Positions 44,158 to 54,663 are shown, counted from the first letter of the stretch. The stretch: DNA of 64,000 nucleotides from Bacteroidota bacterium (GCA_947448725.1 CANFOM010000013.1:1-64000); one strand, 5' to 3'. Notes: a model not told the origin generated them from the letters alone. Made by a program: numbers and translations.

Positions 44158-45201
44158 ATGACACTGTTAGCATTTGATTGGGCCTTTATTATTGAAAAAT
44201 TAATTTTGATTGTAATTATTGTGCTTACTACTTTGTTGATTACTTTATATACCACTTTTGGAGAAAGAAAAGTGGCTGCTATTTTACAAGACCGACCAGG
44301 TCCTAATAGAGCGGGGCCTTTTGGTTTATTGCAACCCTTAGCAGACGGATTAAAATTAATCATGAAGGAAGAAATTATTCCCAATGCATCTAGTAGGTGG
44401 TTGTTTATCATTGGTCCAGGCTTAGCTATGACTGCAAGCTTGATGACTTGTGCGGTGATACCTTGGGGTACGGCCATTCATTTATTTGGAAGAACCATTG
44501 AATTACAAGTAGCCGATGTGAACATTGGCATTCTTTATATTTTTGCTGTGGTAAGTATGGGGGTATATGGTATTATGATTGGAGGATGGGCCTCCAACAA
44601 TAAATTTTCTTTAATGTCTGCACTAAGGGCAGCTTCACAAGCCATTAGTTATGAAATTGCCATGGGCTTGGCTTTAATTGCTTTGTTAATGACCACTGGC
44701 ACTTTAAGTTTAAAAACTATTGTAGCCGATCAGACCGCAGGGCATTGGTGGAATATTGTTTATCAACCATTAGGTTTTGTTATTTTCTTTATTTGTGCGA
44801 TGGCAGAATGCAATCGTACTCCTTTTGATTTGCCAGAAGCAGAGAATGAATTAAACTTTGGTTACCATCAGGAATATTCTTCTATGAAATTAGGTTTCTT
44901 CTTATTTGCCGAATATGTCAATATGATTATGAGTAGTGCGATAATGGCTTCGATGTATTTTGGTGGCTATGATTTACCTTTTTTTGATGAAACAACAGTG
45001 GCACCTAATATTGCAGCCATGATTGGCTTAGGCACCCTGCTTATTAAAATAGTATTGTTTGTATTTTTATTTATGTGGATTCGCTGGACCATTCCTCGTT
45101 TTAGGTATGATCAATTGATGAATTTGGGTTGGAAAAAAATGATACCGTTGGCCTTATTGAATATGTTGTTAACTGGGGCTTTAATCTTATCAAAATTATA
45201 A
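44158..45201 (+). CDS. nuoH: NADH-quinone oxidoreductase subunit H
   Basis: NuoH is the membrane subunit at the quinone channel, with about eight helices in 347 residues. Motifs are GERKVAAILQDRPGPNRAG, AECNRTPFDLPEAENELN (about 219-236) and LFMWIRWTIPRFRYDQLM. The start is an ATG three bases after the nuoG stop. Confidence 0.97.
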   Translation: MTLLAFDWAFIIEKLILIVIIVLTTLLITLYTTFGERKVAAILQDRPGPNRAGPFGLLQPLADGLKLIMKEEIIPNASSRWLFIIGPGLAMTASLMTCAVIPWGTAIHLFGRTIELQVADVNIGILYIFAVVSMGVYGIMIGGWASNNKFSLMSALRAASQAISYEIAMGLALIALLMTTGTLSLKTIVADQTAGHWWNIVYQPLGFVIFFICAMAECNRTPFDLPEAENELNFGYHQEYSSMKLGFFLFAEYVNMIMSSAIMASMYFGGYDLPFFDETTVAPNIAAMIGLGTLLIKIVLFVFLFMWIRWTIPRFRYDQLMNLGWKKMIPLALLNMLLTGALILSKL

Positions 45202-45225
45202 TTTTTAAAACTGTACGAATAAAAC

Positions 45226-45762
45226 ATGCAAGCATTAACCAATAAATCAATCGCAGTAAATCGCAGCCCCATGACATTTTGGGAGCGTTTGTATTTGATC
45301 AATATTATTAAAGGCATGATGATCACTTTTAGTCACATGTTTAAAAAGCAGCCTACTGTAAGATACCCTGAACAAAAAAGGGAATTTAGTCCGGTGTTCA
45401 GAGGCTTGCATGTGTTAAATAGAGATGAAGAAGGTCGTGAAAATTGCACCGCTTGTGGTTTATGTGCAGTGGCTTGCCCTGCAGAAGCCATTACGATGGA
45501 AGCGGCAGAAAGGATGGAAGGAGAAGAGCATTTGTACAGAGAAGAAAAGTATGCAGCTAAATATGAAATTAATATGTTGCGTTGTATTTTTTGTGGTTTG
45601 TGTGAAGAAGCTTGTCCAAAAGACGCTATTTATTTAAGTGAAACATTTGCGCCAGCCAATTATACGCGTAAAGGATTTATTTACGACAAGAACGATTTAT
45701 TAATTCCCAATACTTTAACCGACACCAATGCGTTGGCAAAAGCAAAAGGAGTAGAAGCTTAA
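45226..45762 (+). CDS. nuoI: NADH-quinone oxidoreductase subunit I
   Basis: NuoI is an 8Fe ferredoxin-like subunit that carries electrons to NuoB. The 178 residues contain two [4Fe-4S] motifs: Cys74, 77, 80 and 84 (CTACGLCAVACP) and Cys120, 123, 126 and 130 (CIFCGLCEEACP). The N-terminal 60 residues lie along the membrane arm. It has no unusual features. Confidence 0.97.
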   Translation: MQALTNKSIAVNRSPMTFWERLYLINIIKGMMITFSHMFKKQPTVRYPEQKREFSPVFRGLHVLNRDEEGRENCTACGLCAVACPAEAITMEAAERMEGEEHLYREEKYAAKYEINMLRCIFCGLCEEACPKDAIYLSETFAPANYTRKGFIYDKNDLLIPNTLTDTNALAKAKGVEA

Positions 45763-45767
45763 TCATT

Positions 45768-46268
45768 ATGAATGCATTAGAAATTATATTTTACGCCTTA
45801 TCTGCTTTTGCATTGGTCTGTGCCATCATGGTGCTGATTAGCAAAAATCCGATACATAGTGTGTTGTGGTTGATACTTGTATTTTTTGCCATTTCGGGTC
45901 ATTATATATTATTGAATGCGCAATTTTTGGCCATCGTAAACATCATCGTTTATGCAGGTGCTATTATGGTCTTGTTCTTATTTGTGATCATGTTGATTAA
46001 TGTAAAAAAAGACAGCGAACCGCAAAAGCAATTATTTGTAAAATTTATTGGAGTGATTGCTGGAGGAAGTTTTTTAACCTTAACCATTTCTTTGATCAAA
46101 CAAGCCCAGCCGTTAATAGGTAAAACAGTATTATTAAAAGAAGGAACTATTGGGTTGATACATCCATTAGGAAAAGCTTTGTTTAACGACTATGTGGTTC
46201 CGTTTGAAATAAGTAGTGTGTTGTTTTTAAGCGCCATGGTGGGAGCGGTGCTGATTGGAAAAAAATAA
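45768..46268 (+). CDS. nuoJ: NADH-quinone oxidoreductase subunit J
   Basis: A 166-residue membrane subunit with five helices. The conserved core is FAISGHYILLNAQFLAIVNI and YAGAIMVLFLFVIMLINV. It belongs to the proton-path part of the membrane arm. The gene begins five bases after nuoI. Confidence 0.95.
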   Translation: MNALEIIFYALSAFALVCAIMVLISKNPIHSVLWLILVFFAISGHYILLNAQFLAIVNIIVYAGAIMVLFLFVIMLINVKKDSEPQKQLFVKFIGVIAGGSFLTLTISLIKQAQPLIGKTVLLKEGTIGLIHPLGKALFNDYVVPFEISSVLFLSAMVGAVLIGKK

Positions 46269-46280
46269 AAATTCGAAAGT

Positions 46281-46616
46281 ATGCCTATACAATATTATAT
46301 CTATTTCTGCTTAGCTCTTTTTAGCATAGGGGTGGTGGGGGTATTAACTCGTCGAAATGCGATTATCGTATTTATGTGCATTGAATTAATGTTGAATGCG
46401 GTTAACTTATTATTGGTTGCCTTTTCTAAAATGTACAATGGAATAGCCCTGCAAAATGGTGCAAGCGTTACAGCAGGCATCGACGCGCAAATATTTGTAT
46501 TTTTTATTATGGTGGTAGCAGCGGCCGAAGTAAGTATAGGATTAGCCATTATAGTAATGATGTATCGCAATACACATTCTATAGATATCAATTTCTTAAA
46601 TAGATTAAAGAACTAA
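46281..46616 (+). CDS. nuoK: NADH-quinone oxidoreductase subunit K
   Basis: A 111-residue subunit with three helices, homologous to MrpC. Family marks are [19 protein letters not shown], with the buried Glu of helix 2, and [19 protein letters not shown] with the second conserved Glu. Both are key residues of the central proton path in complex I. Confidence 0.95.
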   Translation: MPIQYYIYFCLALFSIGVVGVLTRRNAIIVFMCIELMLNAVNLLLVAFSKMYNGIALQNGASVTAGIDAQIFVFFIMVVAAAEVSIGLAIIVMMYRNTHSIDINFLNRLKN

Positions 46617-46620
46617 GTCA

Positions 46621-48546
46621 ATGGGAATCATGAAAGTGTTGGTAGGGTTTATCATATTATGGCCACTTGCTGGATTTTTATTCAATGGGCTAGGACGCAA
46701 CTATTGGAGTAAGAAAGTAATTGCTTATAAAGCAACAGGCTATATAGTTGCTTCTTTTATTGCTAGCATTTTTGCATTTATATATGTACAGGAACATGGT
46801 ACGACAACTGTTCATTATTTTGACTTTATCAATACAGCCACTGTAAAAATTCCTTTTGATTTTAAAGTAGACGCTTTGTCTAGTCTTTTTTTATTGGTGA
46901 TTACGGGGGTGGGTTCCTTGATTCATTTGTATTCCACTGCTTATATGAAAGAGGAAGCAGCCCCACATTACGCACGCTATTTTTCTTATTTGAATTTATT
47001 CATATTCTCCATGTTGATCTTGGTCTTAGGAGATAATTATGTAATGATGTTTATAGGCTGGGAAGGTGTTGGATTGTGCTCTTATTTATTAATTGGTTAT
47101 TGGTTTACCAATGGCAATTACAATTATGCCGCTAAGAAAGCCTTTATCATGAATCGAATTGGCGATCTTGGATTTTTATTGGCTATTTTTTGGCTCATTG
47201 TTAAATTAGGCTCAGTCAATTATAGTGAAGTATTAACAGCGGAAAGTTTATCAAAATTATCTAGTGCCGATATTACAGGCATTACCTTATTATTATTTGT
47301 AGGGGCGATGGGAAAGAGCGCACAAATTCCATTATTTACCTGGTTGCCTGATGCGATGGCGGGCCCAACACCTGTATCTGCTTTGATACATGCAGCGACA
47401 ATGGTAACGGCGGGCATTTACATGATTACAAGAAGTAATCTATTATTTAGTCATAGTGAGCTTACCCAAAATGTAATTGCTATTATTGGAATTAGTACAG
47501 CTTTATTAGCCGCTACTATTGCCATCAAACAAAACGATATTAAAAAGGTATTGGCTTATTCAACCGTAAGCCAATTGGGCTATATGTTTTTAGGTTTGGG
47601 GGTAGGTGCTTATTCGGGTGCTGTATTTCATGTAATCACGCATGCTTTTTTCAAAGCCTTATTATTCCTAGGAGCGGGCTCGGTCATTCATGCCATGCAC
47701 CATGAACAAGATATTAGAAAAATGGGCGGATTAAAATCAAAATTACCTATTACACATCTTACCTTTTTAATAGGTTGTATAGCTATTGCGGGCGTGCCAC
47801 CCTTTAGTGGATTCTTTTCTAAAGATGAAATTTTGGCTGCTGCTTTTGCAAAGAGCCCAATTTATTGGGTGCTGGGCGTGATAGGCGCTGCCATGACTGC
47901 TTTTTATATGTTCCGATTGTATACCACTACTTTCTTAGGAAAGTTTAGAGGAAGCTCCGATCAAGAAAATCATGTGCATGAATCACCCCTAGCCATGACA
48001 TTGCCATTAATTTTATTGGCCATTGCAAGTGCATTGGCAGGTGCTATAGGAATTCCTGAAATGATGGGCGGTCATCATTGGTTGTCGCATAATCTTATCC
48101 CAATTGTAGGGGAACCCATTGAATTGGGTTTATCCCATTCACTAGAGTGGACTTTAATGGCTGTCTCTGTAAGTATTGCAATATTGGCTTTACTATTAGC
48201 TATTTCTATTTATAAAAAGAAAACAGACGAGGAACCTTTAACAGCCCTTGGAAAATTTTTATATCATAAATGGCATATTGACGAATTATACAACGAAGGC
48301 ATTGTACAACCACTAAATCGTTTCGCAGGTTTTTTAAAAAATGTAATAGAAAAACAAGTAATAGACGGAGCAGTAAATGGCACCGGGAAATTGATTCAGT
48401 ATAGTGCTCGAAAAGTAAGACTTATCCAAAATGGACAAGTAGGGTATTATATTTTATTTATGGTTTTTGGTATTATTTTACTTTTCATGATTTGGTTTAA
48501 TGATATCTCTATCTTACTTTTTTTTAATAAATTAACTAAAAATTAA
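46621..48546 (+). CDS. nuoL: NADH-quinone oxidoreductase subunit L
   Basis: The 641-residue antiporter-like pump subunit at the far end of the membrane arm. Motifs include GWEGVGLCSYLLIGYW, the proton-path segment PTPVSALIHAATMVTAGIY (about 256-274) and HAFFKALLFLGAGSVIHAMH. The long lateral helix and C-terminal anchor are visible after about residue 500. It lies four bases after nuoK. Confidence 0.97.
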   Translation: MGIMKVLVGFIILWPLAGFLFNGLGRNYWSKKVIAYKATGYIVASFIASIFAFIYVQEHGTTTVHYFDFINTATVKIPFDFKVDALSSLFLLVITGVGSLIHLYSTAYMKEEAAPHYARYFSYLNLFIFSMLILVLGDNYVMMFIGWEGVGLCSYLLIGYWFTNGNYNYAAKKAFIMNRIGDLGFLLAIFWLIVKLGSVNYSEVLTAESLSKLSSADITGITLLLFVGAMGKSAQIPLFTWLPDAMAGPTPVSALIHAATMVTAGIYMITRSNLLFSHSELTQNVIAIIGISTALLAATIAIKQNDIKKVLAYSTVSQLGYMFLGLGVGAYSGAVFHVITHAFFKALLFLGAGSVIHAMHHEQDIRKMGGLKSKLPITHLTFLIGCIAIAGVPPFSGFFSKDEILAAAFAKSPIYWVLGVIGAAMTAFYMFRLYTTTFLGKFRGSSDQENHVHESPLAMTLPLILLAIASALAGAIGIPEMMGGHHWLSHNLIPIVGEPIELGLSHSLEWTLMAVSVSIAILALLLAISIYKKKTDEEPLTALGKFLYHKWHIDELYNEGIVQPLNRFAGFLKNVIEKQVIDGAVNGTGKLIQYSARKVRLIQNGQVGYYILFMVFGIILLFMIWFNDISILLFFNKLTKN

Positions 48547-48556
48547 TTAAGCAACC

Positions 48557-49978
48557 ATGATGTTAGTTTCATTTTTGTTCCTTCCCGTTTTGGCTGCAGT
48601 AATACTTTTGTTGATAAAAAACAATAAGACAGCTCAATGGACTGCCATTATTTTTAGCGGGCTTACTTTATTAGTGGCACTGCAAATGCTTTATACACCC
48701 ATGGCCGATTTTAATATTGCCTGGTTGCCCAATTTAAACACTCGATTTATTTTACATGCCGATGGCTTGTCTAAAATTTTAATATTACTTACTGCTATCA
48801 GTTTTCCTGCCATCTTATGGGCTACCGCTAATAATGAATATAAAAATAGAAATGTTTTCTTATCACTGCTCCTTTTCACAGAGGCAGGTTTAATGGGAGT
48901 ATTCTTAGCGGCAGATGGATTGTTATTTTATTTCTTTTGGGAATTGGCATTGATACCTATTTATTTTTTATGTTCTATATGGGGCGGAGAAAAAAGAATA
49001 GCCATTACCTTTAAATTTTTCATTTATACTTTTCTAGGTTCCTTGTTTATGTTAGCGGGCATTTTGTTTTTAAATGCACATAGTTCCGATCATAGTTTTT
49101 TAATCAATTCTTTTATTAATGCTAACTTAACAGGTGGTCAACAAATCACGGCTTTTGCATTATTTTTTATTGCTTTTGCTATTAAGATGCCTATTTTCCC
49201 TTTACATACTTGGCAGCCCGATGCCTATGAACAATCACCCACGGCGGTAACCATGGTCATGAGCGCTGTGATGGTTAAAATGGGATTGTATGGAATTCTT
49301 AGGTGGTTGTTGCCTTTGTTCCCAGTGGCATTTATGGCACATACCCATGTAGTGGTTATTTTATCTGTCATAGGAATTTTATATGCTTCTTTTATTGCCA
49401 TTCGTCAAGACGATATTAAAAGATTAATTGCTTACTCCTCCATTGCACATATTGGTTTAATGAATGCGGCCCTATTTACACATACTCAAATAGCAACACA
49501 AGGCGCATTGATACAATTGTTCTCTCATGGTATTAATGTATTGGGATTATGGATAGTTGCTGATATCATCGAACAACAAACGGGTACTAGATCCATGAAA
49601 GAAATGGGGGGGCTCGCCAAAAAGCAACCAACATTAGCCATTTTATTAGTTGGGTTTGCGCTTGCTAATATTGCATTGCCTTTAACCAACTCTTTTGTAG
49701 GAGAATTTTTAATGTTCACTGGTTTATTCCAATTTAGTCCTTGGATGGCAGCCTTCGCAGGCGTGAGTGTAATATTAGCGGCTATTTATACTTTAAATAT
49801 GGTGCAGAAAGTAGCGTATGGAGCCATAAGCGAAAAAATAAATACCATGCAAGCCCCCAATAAAGGAGCGCAAGCAGTATTGATTATTTTGTTAATCATT
49901 GTATTGGCAACAGGGGTATATCCTCAACCATTATTTTCATTAACGGCCGATACTTTACAACAATTGTTTGTCAAATAA
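48557..49978 (+). CDS. nuoM: NADH-quinone oxidoreductase subunit M
   Basis: A 473-residue antiporter-like subunit with about 14 helices. Landmarks are FFFWELALIPIYFLCSIWGG, the conserved Glu of a pump site, KMPIFPLHTWQPDAYEQSPT and RQDDIKRLIAYSSIAHIGLM. It is complete and separated by 10 bases from nuoL. Confidence 0.97.
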   Translation: MMLVSFLFLPVLAAVILLLIKNNKTAQWTAIIFSGLTLLVALQMLYTPMADFNIAWLPNLNTRFILHADGLSKILILLTAISFPAILWATANNEYKNRNVFLSLLLFTEAGLMGVFLAADGLLFYFFWELALIPIYFLCSIWGGEKRIAITFKFFIYTFLGSLFMLAGILFLNAHSSDHSFLINSFINANLTGGQQITAFALFFIAFAIKMPIFPLHTWQPDAYEQSPTAVTMVMSAVMVKMGLYGILRWLLPLFPVAFMAHTHVVVILSVIGILYASFIAIRQDDIKRLIAYSSIAHIGLMNAALFTHTQIATQGALIQLFSHGINVLGLWIVADIIEQQTGTRSMKEMGGLAKKQPTLAILLVGFALANIALPLTNSFVGEFLMFTGLFQFSPWMAAFAGVSVILAAIYTLNMVQKVAYGAISEKINTMQAPNKGAQAVLIILLIIVLATGVYPQPLFSLTADTLQQLFVK

Positions 49979-49993
49979 TTAAATGAATTAGTA

Positions 49994-51379
49994 ATGAATG
50001 CGATTATAGTTTCTTCTTTATTGGGCGTGATCATGATGTTTTGTTCTTGGGGCATTAAAAGTCAACAGGTACAAAAAAATATTGCCTTAATAGGGTTGTT
50101 TATTTTAATCATTGCCAATTTAGCACACATGTATGGTTGGTATGTAGTTGACTATGACACCAAGGGTATGTTAACGTATAGCTTTTTTGGTTTGTACGCC
50201 AATACTTTATTATTTGCACTCACTTTTATTTATGTGTGGATCAATGGGGATGAAATTGCTAAAATAGGCAATACATCAGCCGATTTTTATAGTTTATTCT
50301 TTTTCATTTTATGTGGTATAAGTGTATTGACCTCATTTGATAATTTATTAATGTTATTTATAGGCATAGAAATTTTATCTATCCCATTGTATATATTAAC
50401 AGGTGCCGACAAAAAAAATATGTTTAGCAATGAGGCTGCCTTAAAATATTTTTTAATGGGGTCTTTTTCAACAGGTATTTTATTATTGGGCATTACTTTA
50501 ATTTACGGTGCTACAGGCAGTTTCCATTTAACTGCGCCAGTCATAAGTATCAGCACTGGATTTGCGCAAGAACAAATTTTATTATCAGCAGGATTAATAT
50601 TGTTGTTTGCTGCCATGAATTTTAAAGTATCTGCTGCGCCTTTTCATTTTTGGACCCCCGATGTGTATGATGGGGCTCCAACGGTATTCACTTCATTTAT
50701 GGCCACTATTGCAAAAGCAGCAGGCTTTATTGCTTTTATTAATGTTTTTAATAGTCAATACAAGGCCTTGGGTTATTCCTGGACCCTCTTATTGACTTTT
50801 GTAATTATTGCTACTTTATTGGTTGGTAATATCATTGCGGTGTTTCAAAGAAGTGTAAAAAGAATGTTGGCCTATTCAAGTATTGCACAAGCTGGTTTTA
50901 TGTTATTTGCCTTGTATGGTAAATCTGAAATTAGTAATGAAGCGATTTTATTATATGCTGTAGTTTATTCCATTGCCACTATTGGTATTTTTGCCGTCTT
51001 GGTTAAGATGAAAGAAAATAGTTTTGAAGCATTTCATGGCTTGGGCAAAGCGCAACCTTTATTGGCATTTGCTACTACTGTGTTTTTATTCTCTTTAGCA
51101 GGCATCCCTTTAACAGGCGGATTTTTTGCAAAATATTATATGCTCAGCGCCTTATTAAAAGCCGGTGCTGGACTTTGGCTAGTGCTAGTGGCAGTTGTAT
51201 TTGCAGCCATCAGCATATATTATTATTTTAAAATCATTCAGGCGATGTATTTTACTGCTGGGGAGCCGGCAATAAACCCATTGCCCAATCAATACAAGTA
51301 TAAGCTGTTGACCTTGGCGATACTACTGCTCATCCTAGGTGTATTCCCTAATTTACTGCTTAATTATATCTACTTTTAG
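49994..51379 (+). CDS. nuoN: NADH-quinone oxidoreductase subunit N
   Basis: A 461-residue antiporter-like subunit and the last complex I gene. Motifs are FIGIEILSIPLYILTGADKK, APFHFWTPDVYDGAPTVFTS (about 216-235) and the RSVKRMLAYSSIAQAGFML helix. There is no T-rich hairpin directly after it; the ABC permease gene begins 77 bases later. Confidence 0.96.
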   Translation: MNAIIVSSLLGVIMMFCSWGIKSQQVQKNIALIGLFILIIANLAHMYGWYVVDYDTKGMLTYSFFGLYANTLLFALTFIYVWINGDEIAKIGNTSADFYSLFFFILCGISVLTSFDNLLMLFIGIEILSIPLYILTGADKKNMFSNEAALKYFLMGSFSTGILLLGITLIYGATGSFHLTAPVISISTGFAQEQILLSAGLILLFAAMNFKVSAAPFHFWTPDVYDGAPTVFTSFMATIAKAAGFIAFINVFNSQYKALGYSWTLLLTFVIIATLLVGNIIAVFQRSVKRMLAYSSIAQAGFMLFALYGKSEISNEAILLYAVVYSIATIGIFAVLVKMKENSFEAFHGLGKAQPLLAFATTVFLFSLAGIPLTGGFFAKYYMLSALLKAGAGLWLVLVAVVFAAISIYYYFKIIQAMYFTAGEPAINPLPNQYKYKLLTLAILLLILGVFPNLLLNYIYF

Positions 51380-51456
51380 CCGTCCTTCATTTACTATCGC
51401 CAAAGCCATGATCCTTGTAGAATCTGTCTTACCTTTAATTTTATAAACATAGTACA

Positions 51457-52737
51457 ATGACTATTCAGGATTCTTTTGTGTTGGCATGGCGCACCGTAAA
51501 GGGGAATAAATTAAGGACAGGAATTACTGTTGCCATTATTGCTTTTGGTATTATGGCATTGATAGGAATTATTACTGCTATTTCTGCGATGAATCAAAGT
51601 TTAAAAGAAAATTTTTCTTTTATGGGGGCCAACGCATTTGTTATTCGATACAAAGAAATGAATGCAAGATTTGGTGGCGGTCCTAATAATGGAGATGAGT
51701 TTGGCAAATCAAAAAAAGGGCAAAGAGAAAAGAAATCGAATTTAGATAAGGTTATTAAAATTGAAGAAGCTAATTATTTCAAAGATCATTTTGGATTTAG
51801 CCGTGCTGCTGCAAGTATTTCTATTAGGAAGAATGGTAATAATGAATTGCATTACAAGAATAGAAAAACCAATCCGCAAATTTCTTTAATGGGTGGAGAT
51901 GAAAATTATTTAGCAGTAAATGGATATTCATTAACGCAAGGTCGAAATTTTAATAATGTAGATATCAATAGTGGTCGTAATGTTTGTATCATAGGATCCA
52001 ATGTGGCCGCTAAATTATTTCCAGGCAAGCCTGAAAAGTGCTTGGACAAAGTCATTTTATTACAAGGCAAACCCTATCGTGTTATAGGTTTATTGAAATC
52101 AAAGGGCTCTAGCGCCATGTTGCGTCAGGATGATGTTGTTATTTCTTCATTAAAAAATGTAAGACAATATCAAGGAAGTTCATCTTATTCATTAGGGGTG
52201 ATGGTTAACAATGTCACCGAATTAGAACCTGCTATTGATGAGGCTACGGAGCAAATGAGAAAAGCTAGAAGATTGATTCCTTCAGAGACTGATAATTTTG
52301 TGGTAGATAAAAGCGACAAGTTTGCAGATATGTTTATTGGCTTTTTAGCAGGCATTAGTGGCGCTGCAGGAGCCATTGGGATGATTACATTAATTGGAGC
52401 TGCAATAGGTTTAATGAACATCATGTTGGTAGCAGTGAGTGAAAGAACAAGAGAAGTAGGATTGATTAAAGCCATCGGCGGTAAAAGGAAAGATGTACGC
52501 CGTCAATTTTTATTTGAGAGTATTCTTATTAGCATTTTAGGAGCCGTTTTTGGGATTATTTTAGGGGTTTTGGTGGGCAATATATTTAGTTTGGTTTTAC
52601 ATACTGGCTTTGTGGTGCCATGGATGTGGGTGGTCATTGGCATCGTCATTTGTTCGGTGGTGGGTTTGGCGGCAGGTATCTATCCAGCCATGAAAGCATC
52701 GGCCTTAAATCCTATTGACGCCCTTAGGTACGAATAG
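51457..52737 (+). CDS. MacB/FtsX-type ABC transporter permease
   Basis: A 426-residue permease with an N-terminal helix (about 17-40, after the WRTVKGNKLRT amphipathic start), a large periplasmic MacB_PCD-type domain (about 45-285) and three C-terminal helices. These carry the FtsX motif (VSERTREVGLIKAIGGKRKD) and end KASALNPIDALRYE. It would pair with an ATPase and often an adaptor; neither is adjacent. The substrate is unknown; relatives export macrolides, peptides or lipoproteins. A terminator-like hairpin lies 80 bases past the stop. Confidence 0.88.
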   Translation: MTIQDSFVLAWRTVKGNKLRTGITVAIIAFGIMALIGIITAISAMNQSLKENFSFMGANAFVIRYKEMNARFGGGPNNGDEFGKSKKGQREKKSNLDKVIKIEEANYFKDHFGFSRAAASISIRKNGNNELHYKNRKTNPQISLMGGDENYLAVNGYSLTQGRNFNNVDINSGRNVCIIGSNVAAKLFPGKPEKCLDKVILLQGKPYRVIGLLKSKGSSAMLRQDDVVISSLKNVRQYQGSSSYSLGVMVNNVTELEPAIDEATEQMRKARRLIPSETDNFVVDKSDKFADMFIGFLAGISGAAGAIGMITLIGAAIGLMNIMLVAVSERTREVGLIKAIGGKRKDVRRQFLFESILISILGAVFGIILGVLVGNIFSLVLHTGFVVPWMWVVIGIVICSVVGLAAGIYPAMKASALNPIDALRYE

Positions 52738-53090
52738 GCGTATTCCCTAAAATACAAGTCATTTAAGCCGTTTTAGTATCCATTTTAGCTTTTGAGGGCT
52801 TATCTTATTGAAAATGAACCCAAAATTGGGTTTTTAGCAGCGTATTTTCATTTAAAGATGATTGAAATATTTAATACAAGAAAGACACCCATTTTCTGTC
52901 CCGCCAACAGCAGTTAGTTTTAAGATTAATTTTAAATAAATTTATGGATTGAAATTTGTTTCAACCAATAAATTACTTATTTTGTAACCCCTTAGAAACT
53001 AGTGCGTAAAGATTTTCAATAATCTTACCAATTGTGAAGAGGACAATTTCTTAAAAAAATTTTTATTTAAAACCAAAAATCAATTGAATC
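52738..53090 (+). other. 353-bp intergenic region before exbB
   Basis: The gap holds a terminator for the ABC permease (52817-52835), a perfect 6-bp inverted repeat TTGAAA/TTTCAA (52949-52964) and, 16 bases past it, TATTTTG at 52979-52985, a near match to the -7 element. The remainder is AT-rich, and I see no gene or RNA in it. The exbB leader would be about 100 bases if that element is used. Confidence 0.5.
52817..52835 (+). terminator. Terminator after the ABC permease gene
   Basis: AACCCA and TGGGTT pair around AAAT, followed by three more T after the arm. It is short but well formed. Confidence 0.65.
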
Positions 53091-53951
53091 ATGGCTGAGA
53101 TTAAATCAACTGCAACAGCTGCTGCTTCAAAGAATGCAGCACAGCCTCAAAAGAGCGGAAATCTTGTTGCAACTTTAGCACCTATCTTATGTATTTTAGC
53201 AGGTTATGTTATCTGGCGTTTTGTGCTAGGCAACGGAAGTAACTTTACTAACCCAGACCCGAATGGTGGATTCTGGCCTAGTCATAAAGGACCAAAAGGT
53301 ACCTTTACCAAAATGTACGAAGGCGGTATCGTTGTGCCAGTTTTAATTGGTAGTTTATTAATCGTGTTAACTTTCGTTATTGAAAGATTAATGACAATTA
53401 AGAAAGCTGCAGGAAACGGCAACATTGCTGAATTCATTCGTAAAGTACAATTTCAATTAGCCAACAAAGAAGTCGATAAAGCAATTGCTGAGTGTGACAA
53501 ACAAAAAGGATCTGTTGGTAATGTTATGAAATCTGGTTTGACTAAGTACAAAGAAATGATTTCAAACACAGAATTAGATACAGACCAAAAAGTATTAAAT
53601 ATTCAAAAAGAAATCGAAGAAGCAACTGCATTGGAATTACCAATGTTAGAGAAAAACTTAGTATTCTTATCAACTATCGCATCAGTAGCAACCTTATTAG
53701 GATTGTTTGGTACGGTATTAGGTATGATTCGTTCTTTCTCTAAATTAGGTGAAGAAGGTGGTGGAGAAGCTGCTCGTGAATTATCTCAAGGTATTTCTGA
53801 GGCCTTGTATAATACAGCATTGGGTATTGGTACTTCAGCAATCGCAATCATTATGTACAACGTATTCACTACAAGAATCGATGGTATTACCTATGGTATC
53901 GATGAGTCTGGATTTACATTAACTCAAAGTTTCGCAGCTAACTACAAATAG
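53091..53951 (+). CDS. exbB: ExbB/TolQ-type proton channel protein
   Basis: ExbB uses proton flow to energise TonB. The 286-residue protein has one helix near the N terminus (about 28-45), a second (80-97), a cytoplasmic loop and the family MotA/TolQ/ExbB core with VATLLGLFGTVLGMIRSF and AALYNTALGIGTSAIAIIMY-like helices. The N-terminal extension (ATAAASKNAAQPQKSGN) is typical of Bacteroidota. It leads an exbB-exbD-exbD-tonB unit. Confidence 0.94.
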   Translation: MAEIKSTATAAASKNAAQPQKSGNLVATLAPILCILAGYVIWRFVLGNGSNFTNPDPNGGFWPSHKGPKGTFTKMYEGGIVVPVLIGSLLIVLTFVIERLMTIKKAAGNGNIAEFIRKVQFQLANKEVDKAIAECDKQKGSVGNVMKSGLTKYKEMISNTELDTDQKVLNIQKEIEEATALELPMLEKNLVFLSTIASVATLLGLFGTVLGMIRSFSKLGEEGGGEAARELSQGISEALYNTALGIGTSAIAIIMYNVFTTRIDGITYGIDESGFTLTQSFAANYK

Positions 53952-54015
53952 TAGTTGAAGCAAATAATATTTTAATAAGGGCAACCTTATAAATAATAAT
54001 TAAAAGAATATACAA

Positions 54016-54663
54016 ATGGGTAGAGCCAAATTACCTCGAAAGAGTACCACCATCGACATGACTGCCATGTGTGATGTGGCTTTCCTTTTATTGTCATTCT
54101 TTATCTTAACTACTAAGTTCAAACCTTCAGAAGCGATAGCAGTTACTACACCAAGTTCAGTATCTTCTAAAATTGCGCCAAGCAAGGATTTTGTCTTAAT
54201 TACTATTGATAAAGACGGCAAAGTATTTCTTACCATTGATGACAAGCAAAAAAGAGAAACTATTGCGAACTCTTTGAATGCCACTAGAAATTTAGGAATT
54301 GATGTTCCTGCTTTTAAAAGTGCCAATTTCATTGGAGCTCCATTTAGTGGACTAAAATCTTTTTTAGCCATCACTGAAGAAAACAGAAAAGGGAACTTAC
54401 TTCCTGGTATTCCATGTAAGGACAGTACAGACAACGAATTAATAACTTGGATGCAAGTGGTGAATGAAGCTTATGCTGGCTCAAAATTGGACCTGCTTTT
54501 AAAGGGGGACAATTTAGCTAAGTATCCAGCTTTTAAGAATGTACTTGTCGCATTTAAGAAAAACAATATTCAAAGATTTCAAATGATTACCAATCCTGAA
54601 AATGCACCAGTAGGTTCAGAGTTGTATAAGAAATCAATGAGTGGCGAAAAACAGGAAAACTAA
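54016..54663 (+). CDS. exbD: ExbD biopolymer transporter (first copy)
   Basis: A 215-residue protein with a short cytoplasmic start, one membrane helix (about 18-36: MTAMCDVAFLLLSFFILTTK, with the conserved Asp) and a periplasmic domain. It works with ExbB as the proton-driven stator. The second ExbD follows 28 bases later, and the two differ in length and sequence, so they are not a recent duplicate. Confidence 0.92.
   Translation: MGRAKLPRKSTTIDMTAMCDVAFLLLSFFILTTKFKPSEAIAVTTPSSVSSKIAPSKDFVLITIDKDGKVFLTIDDKQKRETIANSLNATRNLGIDVPAFKSANFIGAPFSGLKSFLAITEENRKGNLLPGIPCKDSTDNELITWMQVVNEAYAGSKLDLLLKGDNLAKYPAFKNVLVAFKKNNIQRFQMITNPENAPVGSELYKKSMSGEKQEN

Noticed and set aside
44082..44477. Long antisense frame (131 codons) over the nuoG/nuoH junction
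   Set aside because: It lies opposite two well-supported complex I genes, resembles no known protein and has no promoter of its own; it is a shadow of nuoH coding sequence.
54000..54434. Antisense frame of 144 codons over the first exbD gene
   Set aside because: It is opposite a recognisable ExbD, and its composition follows from the codons of that gene.
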